Origin: Hibiscus mutabilis
Lineage: Eukaryota > Streptophyta > Magnoliopsida > Malvales > Malvaceae
Assembly: GCA_019671005.1 (NCBI GenBank)
Contig: CM033721.1
Coordinates: 50,200,864 to 50,264,863, forward strand
Length of the DNA stretch: 64,000 nt
Direction of reading: 5' to 3'
In this document: one piece after another, positions 35,467 through 46,735 of the stretch
How positions within the stretch are numbered: the first letter of the stretch is position 1
How the letters are laid out: each line of letters opens with the position of its first letter
Notes under the pieces: generated by a model
Databases searched by the model: none
Told to the model about the DNA's origin: nothing
The model's input: the letters and a program-made list of their open reading frames with translations, nothing else
Made by a program: the position numbers and the translations under genes

Positions 35467-36265
35467 TCTACAATGAATTCCAAAATCGAGATGCAAATCT
35501 AGGATCACGATCAGAGATTATAGCAGTAGGTACACTGTGTAATCGAATCACTTCACGGATGTACAGCTCGGCTAAGGTTTCCAAGCTTATGTTCATTCGA
35601 ATAGGGATGAAGTGAGTAGACTTTGTGAATCTTTCAACAATCACCCATACAACATCATTCTTTCTTGGAGTGGAAGGAAGATCGGTAACGAAATCCATTG
35701 TAATCCGATCCCATTTCCACTAAGGGAATCCGATAGGTTGGAGCAATATAGTAGGGACTTGATGCTCAGCTTTAACCCTTTGACAAGTTAGGCACTTCGA
35801 TACGAAGTCTGTGATAGCCGATTTTATACCCAACCACCAATATAGTGGCTTTAGATCCTTGTACATCTTAACCGATCCCGAGTGAATCGAGAATGAGCTT
35901 TGGTGAGCTTCTTGTAACATTTATAGTCTTAGTTACTCATTGTTAGGAACACATACTCTATCCTTGAAATAGAGAAGTCTATTCGACTTGAGGGAGAAGT
36001 CAGAATTAGACTCAGAGTCTAGCTTGGATATGATCTTCTGAAGATCTGAATCAATTTGCTGGAGTTCTTTAATTCTCGAGATCAAGCTAGATTGAACTTG
36101 AAGTTTAGACAAGAATTTATGTTCTTTGGATAAAGGGAAATGAGCATTGATAGCCAAGGAAGCTACAAATGAAAGAACAAGATCATTAAGGTAGAATTTT
36201 TGAGTAGTTACTTGCAAAACAAGTAAGGTATTCGATTGCCTTTCTTGTGATCCAAGTAAGTTCAA
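35467..36265 (-). pseudogene. T3 integrase zinc domain and catalytic core
   Basis: From right to left: the pre-integrase linker (LISRIKELQQIDSDLQKI, then VCVPNNE; 36265-35933), the HHCC zinc domain (LQEAHQSSFSIHSGSVKMYK, then CLTCQRVKAEH; 35920-35720) and the core (MDFVTDLPSTPR, then VIVERFTKSTHFI, then AIISDRDPRFASRFW; 35698-35468). Stops separate the three pieces at about 35930, 35718 and 35467. In the core the first catalytic aspartate, normally in VDRLTKS, has become glutamate (VERFTKS), which would itself be expected to abolish strand transfer. The second aspartate is kept. Confidence 0.88.
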
Positions 36266-36800
36266 ACTCGATTAAAATATTATAGAATTTAGATTTAGAG
36301 GTTTACCTGAATATGGTTTGCGACTAAGGGCATCATCAACAACCACATTTGCTTCCCCCGGATGGTTGTCGATAACCAAATCGTAGTCTTTAAGCAATTC
36401 TAGCCATCTTCTTTGTCTCAGGTTCAAATCTTTCTGAGTCAGGAGATATTTGAGACTATTGTGGTCTGTGAACAAGTTACCTTTCTCCCCGTACAAGTAA
36501 TGTCTCCATATTTTGAGAGCAAACATGATAGCTGCCAATTCTAGATTGTGTGTTGGATAGTTTCACTCGTATGGTTTCAGTTGCCTTGAAGCACAAGATA
36601 CCACTTTTCCATCATGCATTAGGACACATTCTAGTCCTAAATGAGATGCATCACTATAGACAATGAATTCTTTGCCCGATTCTGGTTGGATAAGAACCGG
36701 TGCATGAGTCAGGGTTTGTTTAAGTTGATCGAAGCTTTGTTGTTGGTTCTTCGACCAAACAAAGGGCGTATCTTTGTGAGTTAGCTTAGTCAAGCTTGCG
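36266..36800 (-). pseudogene. T3 RNase H
   Basis: Two open pieces meet at a stop near 36560. The first (36793-36563) holds the connection and first strand, FVWSKNQQQSFDQLKQTL and VYSDASHLGLECVLM, with the catalytic Asp in YSDAS. The second (36538-36272) holds the AAIMFALKIWRHYL helix, LFTDHNSLKYLLTQKDLNLR with the second Asp, and the closing ANVVVDDALSRKP. Order and length agree with chromovirus RNase H. It lies directly downstream of RT in the same polyprotein. Confidence 0.88.
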
Positions 36801-37699
36801 GCAATGGGTGAGAATCCTTTAACAAATCACTGATAATACCCGGCTAAATCGAGAAAGCTTATGACCTCACTAACATTCTTCGGAGGTCTCCAATCCATGA
36901 TGGATCAAATTTTGCTCGGGTCTACTTTAATTCCTTCTGCTGAGATAACATGGCCAAGGAACGAGACTTCCGATAAACAAAATTCACACTTAGAGAACTT
37001 TGTGAACAATTGACGTTCTCGGAGAGTTTGCAATACAATTCGAAGGTGTTCGGAGTGTTCTTCCTTATTCCAAGAATACACCAAAATGTCATCGATGAAG
37101 ACGACCGCAAACTTGTCAAGATAGGGCTTGAATATACGGTTCATGAGGTCCATGAAAGCAGCCAAAGCATTCGTCAACCTGAATGGCATTACAAGGAATT
37201 CAAAGTGGCCATATCGAGTACGAAAGACTGTCTTGGATACATCTTTTTCTTTTACCCTCATTTGATAGTATCCTGATCGAAGATCCATTTTTGAGAACAC
37301 CGAAGCTTCCTTACGTTGATCGAAGAGATCTTCTATCCTTGGGAGAGGATACCGATTTTTGATAGTAAGCTTGTTCAATTGTCTGTAGTCAATACAGAGT
37401 CTCATAGTCTCGTCTTTCTTTTTCACGAACAAGACTGGAGAACCCCATGGAGATGAGCTAGGATGAATAAAGCCTTTATCTTGTTGCTCTTGGAGTTGCT
37501 TCTTAAGTTCTTTCAATTCAAAAGGTGTCATTCGATAGGGTGTGATGGAAACCGGAGTTGTTTCAGGTTGAACTTCAATCCTGAACTCTACTTCTCTGGT
37601 TGGAGGGAGACCAGGGAGTTCCTCGGGAAAAACATCAACGAATTCAGACACAATTGGCATACTAGGTAAGCCGAATTCAAATTCATCTTTCATAGTCAT
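36801..37699 (-). pseudogene. T3 reverse transcriptase, nearly intact
   Basis: The 264-codon open stretch 37699-36905 covers most of the RT. It holds VDVFPEELPGLPP, SITPYRMTPFELKELKKQL, GFIHPSSSPWGSPVLFVKKK, CIDYRQLNKLTIKNRYPLPR and FSKMDLRSGYYQM (motif A), then the motif B region (VMPFRLTNALAAFMDLMN, where family members have FGLTNAPA), then VVFIDDILVYSWNKEEH with both active-site aspartates, and FLGHVISAEGI. A stop follows near 36903, and the thumb/connection continues to 36801 with a second stop near 36830. It is the best-preserved RT in the window. Confidence 0.93.
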
Positions 37700-38100
37700 G
37701 GCAACAAAGATTGAGGTTGGTTTTCTATCAATTAGGAGGATTGATTCCTTCCCTAAACCCCGGAGATACAGTCTCCTATTTTGGCAATCTATCTAGACTT
37801 CATGTTTGCTTAGCCAATCTAGTCCTAACACTAGATCGAATTCACAAGAAGGAAAGACATAAAGGTCCATGGGAAAAGGTACATTTTGAATGCTTATAGG
37901 ACATTGCTTACAATGGAAGTTAATAGGCATATTTCCTCCTATAGGATTTGAAACTACAAGGCTGGTTTTAACAAGTTCAGGTTTTAAGTTTAACTTAGCA
38001 ATCAAGGAAGAACATATAAAGGAGTGGGTAGATCCCGAATCAATCAAAGTATATGCATGACTTGAATTTAATTCAGCAGTACCTGCAATAACATCGGGTT
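37700..38100 (-). pseudogene. T3 aspartic protease
   Basis: The open stretch 38047-37793 shows an intact catalytic motif MIDSGSTHSFICSSLI, the flap region and the C-terminal CEFDLVLGLDWLSKHEV that marks chromovirus proteases. A stop follows near 37790, then a linker rich in substitutions leads into the RT frame. Upstream the frame reads through AYTLIDSGST. It would process Gag-Pol. Confidence 0.9.
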
Positions 38101-38430
38101 CTTATTCTTCCTTTTTCCCATGAATATGGTAGATTCGAGCAGGGGCTCGGGAATCTCGGTGTGTAGGTGCCGAATATTGGCCTCTACCCTTGCTTTGATT
38201 CCTAGACTGAGCTTGTCTCGGGCCCTTGTTTTGGTTAGACTGAGCTGAATTAGTATTTGCAAAAGTTTGAGTTAGAACCTTGTTAGGATTCTGAGGACAA
38301 TCCCGGATATAATGATCGGAGGCTCCACATAAGAAACACAAGTTCTGTTGAGTTCTGCTTTGCCCAGTGTGGTGCTTCTAACTGAACTTGCAAGTAGGAT
38401 ATTGAGTAGCTTTGCCAGAATTCCCCGTAC
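38101..38430 (-). pseudogene. T3 gag C-terminus with zinc knuckle
   Basis: Only the nucleocapsid end of gag is left. At about 38341-38303 an intact CX2CX4HX4C knuckle (CFLCGASDHYIRDC) is followed by a Gln/Asn/Lys-rich basic tail (NQNKGPRQAQSRNQSKGR) and the junction to protease (APARIYHIHGKKEE). Upstream about ten codons remain (NSGKATQYPTCKF). Then the sequence passes directly into LTR at about 38430, so the capsid part, primer site and LTR end are deleted. Confidence 0.85.
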
Positions 38431-38659
38431 TAGGCTTTCAAGCATCAAGATTATCCTATCTAAGGATATCAAGCATTCGGCAAACAAGGTACAAGCAACA
38501 AGATTTCATATTTCATGAATCAAGCACACATGCTTGAAAAACAAGAAATCGATGAGTCATGCTTTCAAGTCAAGTAACATACAAGTTCATGGCATTCAAG
38601 ACAAGTAATATATGATGTAGGATTGTTATTTCAATTGTTATTCATTAAAAAACCCCTTG

Positions 38660-38890
38660 GTACTTAGTTTGTATAGGTAATCGAGTCTCAAACCAACTAT
38701 CGCCACAAGATGCACCGTAGTGCTGGTCAACCCTCCTACTGTCGCCAAAGACTACATACGTACCCTCCGTCTGTCGCCAAATAGGGGCCTTAGCCATGGA
38801 CCGTAGTCCACCCTTACACAATGAGCTCTAGACTCTAAGGAATGCCCTTCTACCTAGTCCAACTAGCTACCAAGGTTGTTCGATTTACCA
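38660..38890 (-). repeat. LTR structural module, copy 6
   Basis: On the minus strand hairpin A is at 38799-38810 (loop UACG). Hairpin B at 38712-38723 is GCAC, UACG, GUGC, so this copy has two C(UACG)G tetraloops. Confidence 0.85.
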
Positions 38891-39354
38891 ATTATTCATG
38901 TGTTTCAAGATCAAGATCATGTCAAGCAAGTTTATTTCATATTAGGCCCTTAAGCCATTGATCCATAGCTCACATGTCAAGTAGTTTCATGATTCATTTC
39001 ATCAAGATGAGAATATGTCTCAAGCAAGTCTTTAATCATTCAATCACATTGCATCATAGAACATACAAGCATCCATGTTATCACATAATCATACTTAAGC
39101 ATCCGAATTGATCATGTATACAAGGCTAGGATCAAGTTTCATGTATTACTTTAATCATCCTTCCCTTATTAGTTCAAGTTCATGATTAGATTCATTTAAC
39201 ATGTCAAGAATGTAACAATAATACATTGGTTAGTACCTAGTCCTAACCCTAGAGGTAACTAGCCCTAGAGGTAACAAGAATACATTGGTTAGGTCAAGTC
39301 AAGTATAATGTGTTATTGAATTGTTATTAAATTGTTATTCATTAAACAACCCCC

Positions 39355-39585
39355 GTGGCACTCAGTTTGTATAGGTAATCGAGTCTCCCACCAACTGTCG
39401 CCACAAGATGCACCGTAGTGATGGTCAACCCTCCTACTATCGCCAAAGACCACATGCGTATCCTCCGTCTATTGTCAAATAGGGACCTTAGCCCTGGACC
39501 ATAGTCCACCCTTACACAAAGAGCTCTAGACTCTAAGGCATGCCCTTCTACCTAGTCCAACTAGCTACCAAGGTTGTTCGATTTA
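39355..39585 (-). repeat. LTR structural module, copy 7
   Basis: On the minus strand hairpin A is at 39496-39507 (loop UAUG). Hairpin B at 39411-39420 keeps CAC, UACG, GUG with the outer pair lost. Confidence 0.85.
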
Positions 39586-41645
39586 CCATTTATTCATGTG
39601 TTTCAAGATCAAGATCATATCAAGCAAATTCATTTCTTGTTAGGCCCTTAGGCCATTGAGCCATAGCTCACATGTCAAGTAGTTTCATGTTTAATTTCAT
39701 CAAGATGAGAATATGTCTCAAGCAAGTCTTTAACATTCAATCATATTTCATCATAGCACATACAAGCATCCATGTTATCACATAATCATACTCATGCATT
39801 CGAATTGCTCATGTATACTAGGCTAGGATCACGTTTCATGTATTTCTTTAATCATGCTTCCCTTATTAGGTCAAGTTCATGATTAGATTCATTTAACATG
39901 TCAATAATGTAAACAAGAATACATTAGTTAGGACCTAGTCCCAACCCTAGAGGTAACTACACTCACAATACTCCAAGCTAGCTAGTCTTGGATCCATACT
40001 CCTTTGTTCTTGTCTTTAAATTGTTACAATCTTTCCTCTTCCACAAATTTCAATCCTGGTTCTAACACATTACAAGCAAACACATATCAAGACAAATTCA
40101 CAAGGTCATTCAATTCAAGACAAGGTCATTAAATCAAGCAATGCTACAAGCATATAACATTCACATATTGGGCATCATACTCATGTGCATTTTCCATTAC
40201 ACTTAAATATACTTTTATACATTCTAGTTCATGTAAAACTATACATAATCAGAGGCCTAAAACTGTTTACAAGACAATTTGCAAAATGCCACAAAACAGT
40301 GTGCATTTGCCTATGCAGCTGTTGCCAGGCAGCTTGCACTCTAGTCACTAAATCATGCATATCTTTCATTTCGTACGTCGGAATTTCAATTGGTTTACAC
40401 CTGGATAACTAACAATTTTATTTATGACCATATAAGGCTTGCATTTTAGTTCTTTGCCAATTAATACAATTTTTAACTTAAAGACAGGGCCTTTTGCTCT
40501 ACTGGGCAGTTTGCACTGTCCCTAGTGTTTCTTCTCTACATTTCACTATACAACCCAGAGTTCAGTTCTGTTTTCTCCTAATGAATTTATACATACTAAG
40601 GTGTTGTCCATAAAAATTTCTGCCTGAAATTCATTATATACAATTTATAGTGATTTTTCAAAGTCACTGCCCAGAACAGAGCATTTTGGGCATATTACAC
40701 TAGGTTGAATTCTAGCTTCTTAGCTCATTTTAGCAAGGTCCTAACATGGAAATTCCATTCATGTTCATGTTCATACATGTCTAGGTCATCATAATTCACC
40801 TAGAAATGTTCTTAAAATAGGGCATAATAATGTTGAACCTAATTTGATCTATTTGATCACATTTACACATCCAATTCATCAACTAGGCAGTCCATTACCT
40901 AATTTAACTAGTTCAATTAGGTGTAGTCACATTTCCAGCAACATATGTATTCAATTCAATATTCTTTTTACCTAGCAACATGATCAAAACAGGGTTATAT
41001 GTTCATTTAACATGTTTACACAATTTCTCAATCAAAACAGTCCCTAATCAAGACTGTTTTCAGTCATGTTCATATTCCTCAAATTTCCAGCAACTACATA
41101 TACATTTCATTAGCAATTTAGTTACTAGCATTCAATTTCCAGGTTCTAATTGTAACTAGCAGGACCTTAACACATAAAGAAATCATTCAATCACTCATTT
41201 CGAACAAGAGAGTAGCAAAAAGAAGAACTTACATTCACAATCAAGAAACTACAATTCAAGCAACACAATGACCATTCCAATACATGGTTAATTCTTGAGA
41301 AAAGCTTTGTTTTCTTTCTCTAGATTAAATCAGTGCAAGGAGAAAATGAAGAAGATGATAATGCTTGTTTAGATTACTCATCAAGCAGCCAACGTGAGCT
41401 CCTCTCCAATTGACACCTTTCAATTCTCCAATTCAATTTAAACTCACCATGCAATTGCTCTAGTTTGCCTAATATTCAAAATGGTGCTTTTAATTTGGCA
41501 CACTAACTTGTTGGCTATAACATTTTAGTCCTTTAGTTATTTGTTAGCTAAGGTTCTTTCTTCTTTAATTTGATTAACTTATGAATTCAATTAGCCTATA
41601 GTTTATATTGTGGTAACATTACTAGGCCAATTTTAGGGTGTTACA

Positions 41646-42220
41646 AGACTCCACTATCGGGAACAAATGCATGAGCTTTATGGGCACCTTCTTAGGATAC
41701 AACCAGATCCATATGAACCCCAAGGATCAAGAAAATGCATCATTCATCATGGAGGATGGACTCTTCTTTTATAAAGTGATGTCTTTCATGCTAAAAAATG
41801 CCAGAGCTACTTTCCAATGATTGGTAAACAAAATCTTCAAGAATCAAATAGGGAGAAACATGGAGGTGTATGTAGAAGACATGATTGTGAAGAACTCCTC
41901 CATGGAGAAACACACTAAAGACCTAACATAAGTATTTCCAGTTTTGAAGCAGTACAACATGTGACTAAACCCAGCCAAATGCGCTTTTGGAGTTGGTGCA
42001 GGAAAATTTCTGGATTTCCTAATCTCGGATAGGGAGATTGAAGCCAACCAAAAAAATATCACTGCCATCCTTGAAATGAATACCCCCACCAAGATTAAGG
42101 AAGTCTAGAGACTAACTAGAAGAGAAGTGGCTCTCAATCACTTTATCTCCAAAATGGCAGAGAAATGCCTACCATTCTTTAAAGTCATCCACTCCACCAC
42201 CTTCCAATGGACACCAATAA
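41646..42220 (+). pseudogene. Tat-lineage reverse transcriptase, 5'-truncated
   Basis: It begins mid-RT at the T3 LTR border: DSTIGNKCMSFMGTFLGYNQ (motif A region, usual form FMDAFSGYNQI), FYKVMSFMLKNARATFQ (motif B region), then IGRNMEVYVEDMIVKNSS. The active-site YVDD has become YVED. LNPAKCAFGVGAGKFLDFLI and IEANQKNITAI follow, a combination typical of the Tat/Ogre lineage. Stops occur near 41818 and several later positions. Gag, protease and the front of the RT are absent from the window. Confidence 0.85.
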
Positions 42221-42540
42221 CCAAGGGAGGGATATGAGCTACTAGTCTATCTGGTTGACTCCAACAAGACGGTAGTCGTGGTCTTAGTTATAGAGAAGGA
42301 ACAAAGCCAACTCCCCATTTACTACACTAGTAGGGTATTGCAGGGTGGGGAAGTCAATTACTTGAAGACATATAATTATCTTTGCACTAGTAGTAGCTGC
42401 TAGGAAACTCTGCCAGTACTTCCAAGCCTTTCCCATCACAATCCTCACTGACCAATCATTGAGTGAAATACACCAACTTATTGATTCCTCCATAAGGATG
42501 ATAAAGTGGAGCATCGAGTTAATTGAGTTTGGCATTGATT
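42221..42540 (+). pseudogene. Tat-lineage first RNase H, degraded
   Basis: Weak pieces survive between frame changes: FQWTPITKG at about 42206, QSQLPIYYTSRVLQGGEVNY near 42304-42360, then ARKLCQYFQAFPITILTDQS near 42408-42460 (the Asp-bearing strand). IKWSIELIEFGIDF near 42503 marks the end of the connection. Many stops are present. Confidence 0.65.
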
Positions 42541-43110
42541 TTACCCCTTAGAAGGCTATTAAGGCCCAATCTTTGGCAGACTTCATGGAAGAATGCTCTT
42601 TTGCCTCCTCCGCCAACAACACCTCCATCTTTTGCCCACAGACCACCCATACAGAAGAAAGTCTAGAATAGGATGATGTGACGAAATGATCAAAGAGCCC
42701 ACCGACCGGACGCCAATGGGCGATGCTTGTAGATGGGTTTTCAAACAAAGATGATGTATGAGCCAAAATCCTACTAATATACCCCTCTGAACAGGAATGG
42801 CAGTACAATCTGTCTTTTGGGTTTAGGGCTTGCAAGAATGCAATAGAGTATGAAGCGTTCATAGCAGGGCTAGAACTGACATTAAAGCTGGGGGTTAAGA
42901 AGATGATCCTAGACACCGACTTCCAACTAGTCACCACACAAGCTAGAGGACAGTACGAAGTCAAAGATCCCTCCCTCCTTTAATATCACCAGCTCGTAAC
43001 ATCCTTGTTACACAAATTCTACATTGTTGATCTCCAACAAATAGCCTGGTTAGAGAACTAATGCGCAAACAATCTATCCAAGTTGGCCGCCTCTTTTGAA
43101 ATCAAGGAAA
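42541..43110 (+). pseudogene. Tat-lineage second RNase H (aRNH-type)
   Basis: This extra RNase H domain, a hallmark of the Tat lineage, is recognisable from WAMLVDGFSNKDDV (first Asp) near 42718, through LSFGFRACKNAIEYEAFIAG (catalytic Glu in YEA) and KKMILDTDFQLVTTQARGQY (further Asp) to about 42985. A tail follows with CANNLSKLAASFE near 43065. At least two stops lie within it. Lineage assignment rests on the presence of a second RNase H-like domain. Confidence 0.75.
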
Positions 43111-44279
43111 CATGAAAAGTTCTATTTGAATACAAGGTTCATCCCAGTTACACCTAGAACTTTGTCATGAGCATCGACGAGGATTCTGACAGGATGACCC
43201 CCACCACAAAATTTATTGCCAGCAGGGATGAGCTTGAAGGCCCAAAAGTCGGGCAAAGCTAAGAAGAAAAGCGGTAAGGTATACACTAATCGATGATACC
43301 TTGTACAGAAGAAGCTCTCCCCAACATTTCCTTCATTGCATAGGCCTCACGGAGGTAGACTACACATACTTTGTGAAATTCTTGAGGGTATATGTTGACA
43401 CCACATGGAGAGCCAATGCCTGGCATAAAAGGTCCTCCGAAAAGGTTTCTATTGGCCAACTATCTAAAAGATGCCCTCAACATCGTAACAAGATGTGAGC
43501 CTTGCCAAAAATACTATCCCATACCCAGAACCTCTGCAGAAGCGTTGCAGGCTATCTACAGACCTTGGCCATTCGCTACATGGTGAATGGATATCCTAGC
43601 GCTTTTCCCTAAAGTCGTAGGAATAAAGAAATTTATTGTGGCAACTATGGAGTATTTCACGAAAAGTATATAGGCTTAACCCTTAAAGACGATCACAGAG
43701 AAACAAGTTGAGAACTTGTTATGGAAGACCTTTATATGCTGATATGGACTCCCACATGTCATCATCACCGACAACGGAATGCAGTTCCAAAACAAATTTG
43801 AAAAATTTTGCGCAAGTTTGAAAAATTGTACCCTCCAAAAGTTTTGTCAAGACTCCTCAAACAAATGGCCAAGCTGAAGCCGCGAACAAGAAGATCTTCA
43901 TCGCCCTCATAATGAAGATTGATGACGTTGGAGGCGCTTGGCTAGAAAAGCTCACCAACATATTATGGGGCCTCTGAACAGTATCTCACACAAGCACATG
44001 CGAAACCCCTTCAACATAATATTTGGATCTGAGGCAGTAACTCTAGTGGAGTTAGGAGAAATTTCCCTCTGGATATTCCACTACCTTACCTACAATGAGG
44101 AAATGCTCCTAACCAATCTAGACCTCTTGCAAGAAATCAAAGAGACAACAGAAGCCTGACTTGCAGCCCGAAATCACAATGTTGCTAGATACTATAACTT
44201 CATGGTCTGAAACATACAATACCAAGTAAGGGATCTCCTCATGAGGAACAGCGAGGCAAGTGTGCCCGCGAGACGAAGA
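43111..44279 (+). pseudogene. Tat-lineage integrase, first part
   Basis: The pre-integrase and zinc region is degraded (43301-43510, with CEPCQKYY near 43495). The catalytic core follows: RPWPFATW at 43562, then MDILALFPKV and IKKFIVATMEYFTK, where family members have VD in place of ME so the first acidic position is altered. LPHVIITDNGMQFQNKFEKF (second Asp) lies near 43750-43800. The third acidic region near 43855 is frameshifted. The post-core block FNIIFGSEAVTLVELGEIS, then MLLTNLDLLQEIKE, runs at 43938-44159. Interruption occurs at 44284 by a solo LTR; the C-terminus resumes at 46567. Confidence 0.82.
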
Positions 44280-44284
44280 GGAAA
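44280..44284 (+). other. Target site duplication, left copy (GGAAA)
   Basis: GGAAA precedes the LTR start and is repeated at 46562-46566. Both flanks are consecutive parts of the Tat integrase, proving insertion into that gene. Confidence 0.92.
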
Positions 44285-46561
44285 TGTAACACCCCAAAAA
44301 TCCATAATTTAATTTTGGAATTCCTAATTTGAAACCCTAGAATTTGAGAATTAAAAAGTTGAAACCCTAATTATCCAATATCATTGACTGAATTATGATA
44401 ATGGCGGGTCAATGTTAGGACCTATATCTTGTGATTTACCCATTTTGCATGGGTATTTAATCATCTTTTTTAACCCTAATGAACCCTTCATCTGCCATTT
44501 CATTCATAGCAGCTACCACCCTCTCCAAATATCCTCTCAAACTTCCCTTTTCCTTTTCCCTTTATGTTCTGATTAAGCTTCAACGAGAGCCCTTGTGTAG
44601 TCCGTGCTCGCCATCGCCCCTCACTATATGCCCCCCATTGTGTTACGAACCAAATGCTACCAACCATTCCCCCATCATCGTTGGCTCATATTTGAAATCT
44701 CACAAAAACCATATCAGTTTTCTTTTGAGAATTTGCTTTGCCTTGCTCTGCCAACCTTTTTTGCTTTTGTGTTTTGGTAAGTGTTGGGTAAGCCCTTCGG
44801 TAAAGACTTTGAGTCATTTTTCTTCTCTTTTTCGTTTTGATGGGTTGCGTTGGTGATTGTGAGGTTGTGGTTTTGGTCAATTTAACCTTCTAGGTCTTGG
44901 GATGAGGTCACTGGCAAGCTTGTGCCGCCATCCTCCTCCTTGTGATCTGCCACCGCCGCTACTATGGCATGCTCAAAAGTGGGTTGTTATGTGTGTAGGT
45001 TGAGCTTGTGTAAGGGGGCCCAATTGTTGGAACATTTGAATTGCAAATGGATTTGGAAAATCTGCTGAGCCAACCAAACTAGATCGGACCGAAATGAGGG
45101 AAACCAACAAGTGAACCAACCCTGTAATCGAACCAATCTATTGAAACAAACCGAACCGCTAGAATCCTTTTGACTAGTTGACTATACCCGAATTTGTTTA
45201 TGACCCGGTAACTTTATGACCCAACCCGTAGTTACATTTGACCAATCAACATTGATCGTTAACTTTGACTTTGATTGAGTTGACCTATTAAGTGTTTTAG
45301 TCAACTTTGACTTTACATTTTTTGACCTCTTGAGTCTGAATTCAAAATCTATTTCGTCTAATTTGAACCCAAAAACCTAGTTTTACTAATTGCAATTTAT
45401 TTGTACTTAGTAAATTTTGAGTAAATTGAGTAGGAGATCTGATATGATTTATATATGTGTTTCAATCATCTCTAGGGAAGATGAATTGCCACCCTCTTCG
45501 CTTGTTCGTTCTGATTGTGCGCGTGCTTCAGGGTCTACTCATATCTATGTTTAGATTTAAGTGGCATAGTAATATAGTTATTATAGGTTATTCTCGTAGG
45601 TTCTGATCTTTTTGGACCCATTACTTCTGATCATGGGAAACACGTTTCTCAGTAGGTTGAGTTTACTTGCGCTAAGGTGTGTTCTCTTTCTATGCCATTT
45701 ATATTCAGTGAAATGTTTTGGAACTTGCATGAATACTTTTTTGTGTTTCAATTTCAATGAGATTTGAGATGCCATGCATACTGTGTTAAACTGTGTTATA
45801 AGAATTTCATAACTGTGATAGTCGTATTTAGTACTATACAACTATGATGCGATTTTATTTTACAAACAATATTTTTATGTGCATGGGATGAGATTGTACG
45901 AAGGAAGAAGTGGTTTGACCATACTGTGATTGGTGAAATATGGGTAAGGGGTTTTGGGGTACCACCTCAATTGTGACCAGTTGGCCTTGCCACCACTGTG
46001 ATTGTAGTATGTAGCTAGAAAATGTATTTTGTTTATGTCATCATTGCATCCATTGTGATTTACTGTATTTTATAATATCTTGAGAAAATTATTGTGAAAT
46101 TTAGATTGTGATTGTTTTCACTTCCGAGACACTTTGGGCTTAAAAGCTCACTGCCCTATAGTTTGTCTTTTAGTTACTTTGGCTCTAGGCGACTTGGTTC
46201 TCAGATGACCTCTTACGTTTCAAATTTATTTTTTAGTACGAACTTTATTATTTTCAGATTTTTTTACCATTACTTTATATTGAGATTTGATGTAAATGGG
46301 ACTTGAGACTATTTTGGGATTTGAGGATATTTTGCAGTATGCATGCATTTACCTTTAATTTGGATATTTTATTATATTATAAGAGTATATTACTACGATG
46401 GATTTTAATAACCTTTTTGCAATATCTTTTATTGGAATCGTTTTATTTTACTTTATTAAAATTTTACTTACAACCAATAAAATTGGATACTTGAGGGAAA
46501 AGTTGTGAATATGACTTCCTAAAATCGCCCTTTCCTTTGATGGCGGGTTTAAGGGGTTACA
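44285..46561 (+). mobile_element. Complete solo LTR, 2277 bp
   Basis: It starts TGTAACACCCCAAAAATCC and ends AAGGGGTTACA, so the ends are inverted TGTAAC-CCCC / GGGGTTACA. It is flanked by the perfect duplication GGAAA, with no internal region or second LTR. That is the product expected from recombination between the two LTRs of one element. CT-rich leader-like sequence lies at 44510-44640. The W-box cluster lies at 45170-45326. A module-like but diverged block is near 45890-46010, and a CGCC/GGCG stem lies near the 3' end (46526-46545). Confidence 0.93.
45170..45326 (+). promoter_or_regulatory. W-box (TTGACY) cluster in solo LTR
   Basis: Seven plus-strand TTGACY motifs start at 45170, 45178, 45238, 45265, 45280, 45307 and 45322, and one minus-strand core lies at 45300-45304. 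TTGACC/T is the established core bound by plant WRKY transcription factors. Function here is inferred from density only. Confidence 0.55.
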
Positions 46562-46566
46562 GGAAA
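46562..46566 (+). other. Target site duplication, right copy (GGAAA)
   Basis: It matches 44280-44284 exactly and directly follows the solo LTR end GGGGTTACA. Confidence 0.92.
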
Positions 46567-46735
46567 GATGAGCCCCAATTGGGAAGGCCCCTACAAAGTA
46601 ACCACAAAGATTAGATTTGGAGCATACAATTTGGAAGACATGAAAGGCAAACAGATACCTCGCACCTAGAATATGTGTCACCTTAGGAAATTCTACATCT
46701 AGCAAGATAACACCACTGTCGCCAAAGCTAAAAAA
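46562..46735 (+). pseudogene. Tat-lineage integrase C-terminus
   Basis: After the right GGAAA duplication the integrase reading resumes with GKMSPNWEGPYKVTTKIRFG, then AYNLEDMKGKQIPRT and, after a stop, NMCHLRKFYI. This is the typical Tat C-terminal domain (usual form KLSPNWEGPY, GAY.L, PR.WN, LK.YY). No chromodomain follows. Confidence 0.85.

Larger units (their letters stand above)
38600..39960 (-). repeat. 698-bp tandem duplication inside T3 5' LTR
   Basis: The phrase GTATAGGTAATCGAGTCTC occurs at 38671 and 39369, and CTAGTCC-AACCCTAGAGGTAACTA closes both units (near 39256 and 39958). The whole stretch between is repeated with scattered substitutions, so two LTR modules lie in tandem. Confidence 0.88.
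38431..41645 (-). mobile_element. T3 5' LTR, minus strand, with internal duplication
   Basis: On the minus strand it starts TGTAACACCCTAAAATTGGCC at 41645 and runs past the GTGAGTGTAG box (about 39960) and two tandem copies of a 698-bp unit, each with the LTR module. It then stops at 38431 inside the post-module part (GATATCCTTAGATAGGA, compare 32317 in T2), where it joins gag. No LTR end or primer site is present. No coding sequence is seen. Confidence 0.85.

Noticed and set aside
44479..44856. 125-codon frame with a hydrophobic start
   Set aside because: It is entirely within the solo LTR, in its CT-rich leader-like part; no homology recognised.
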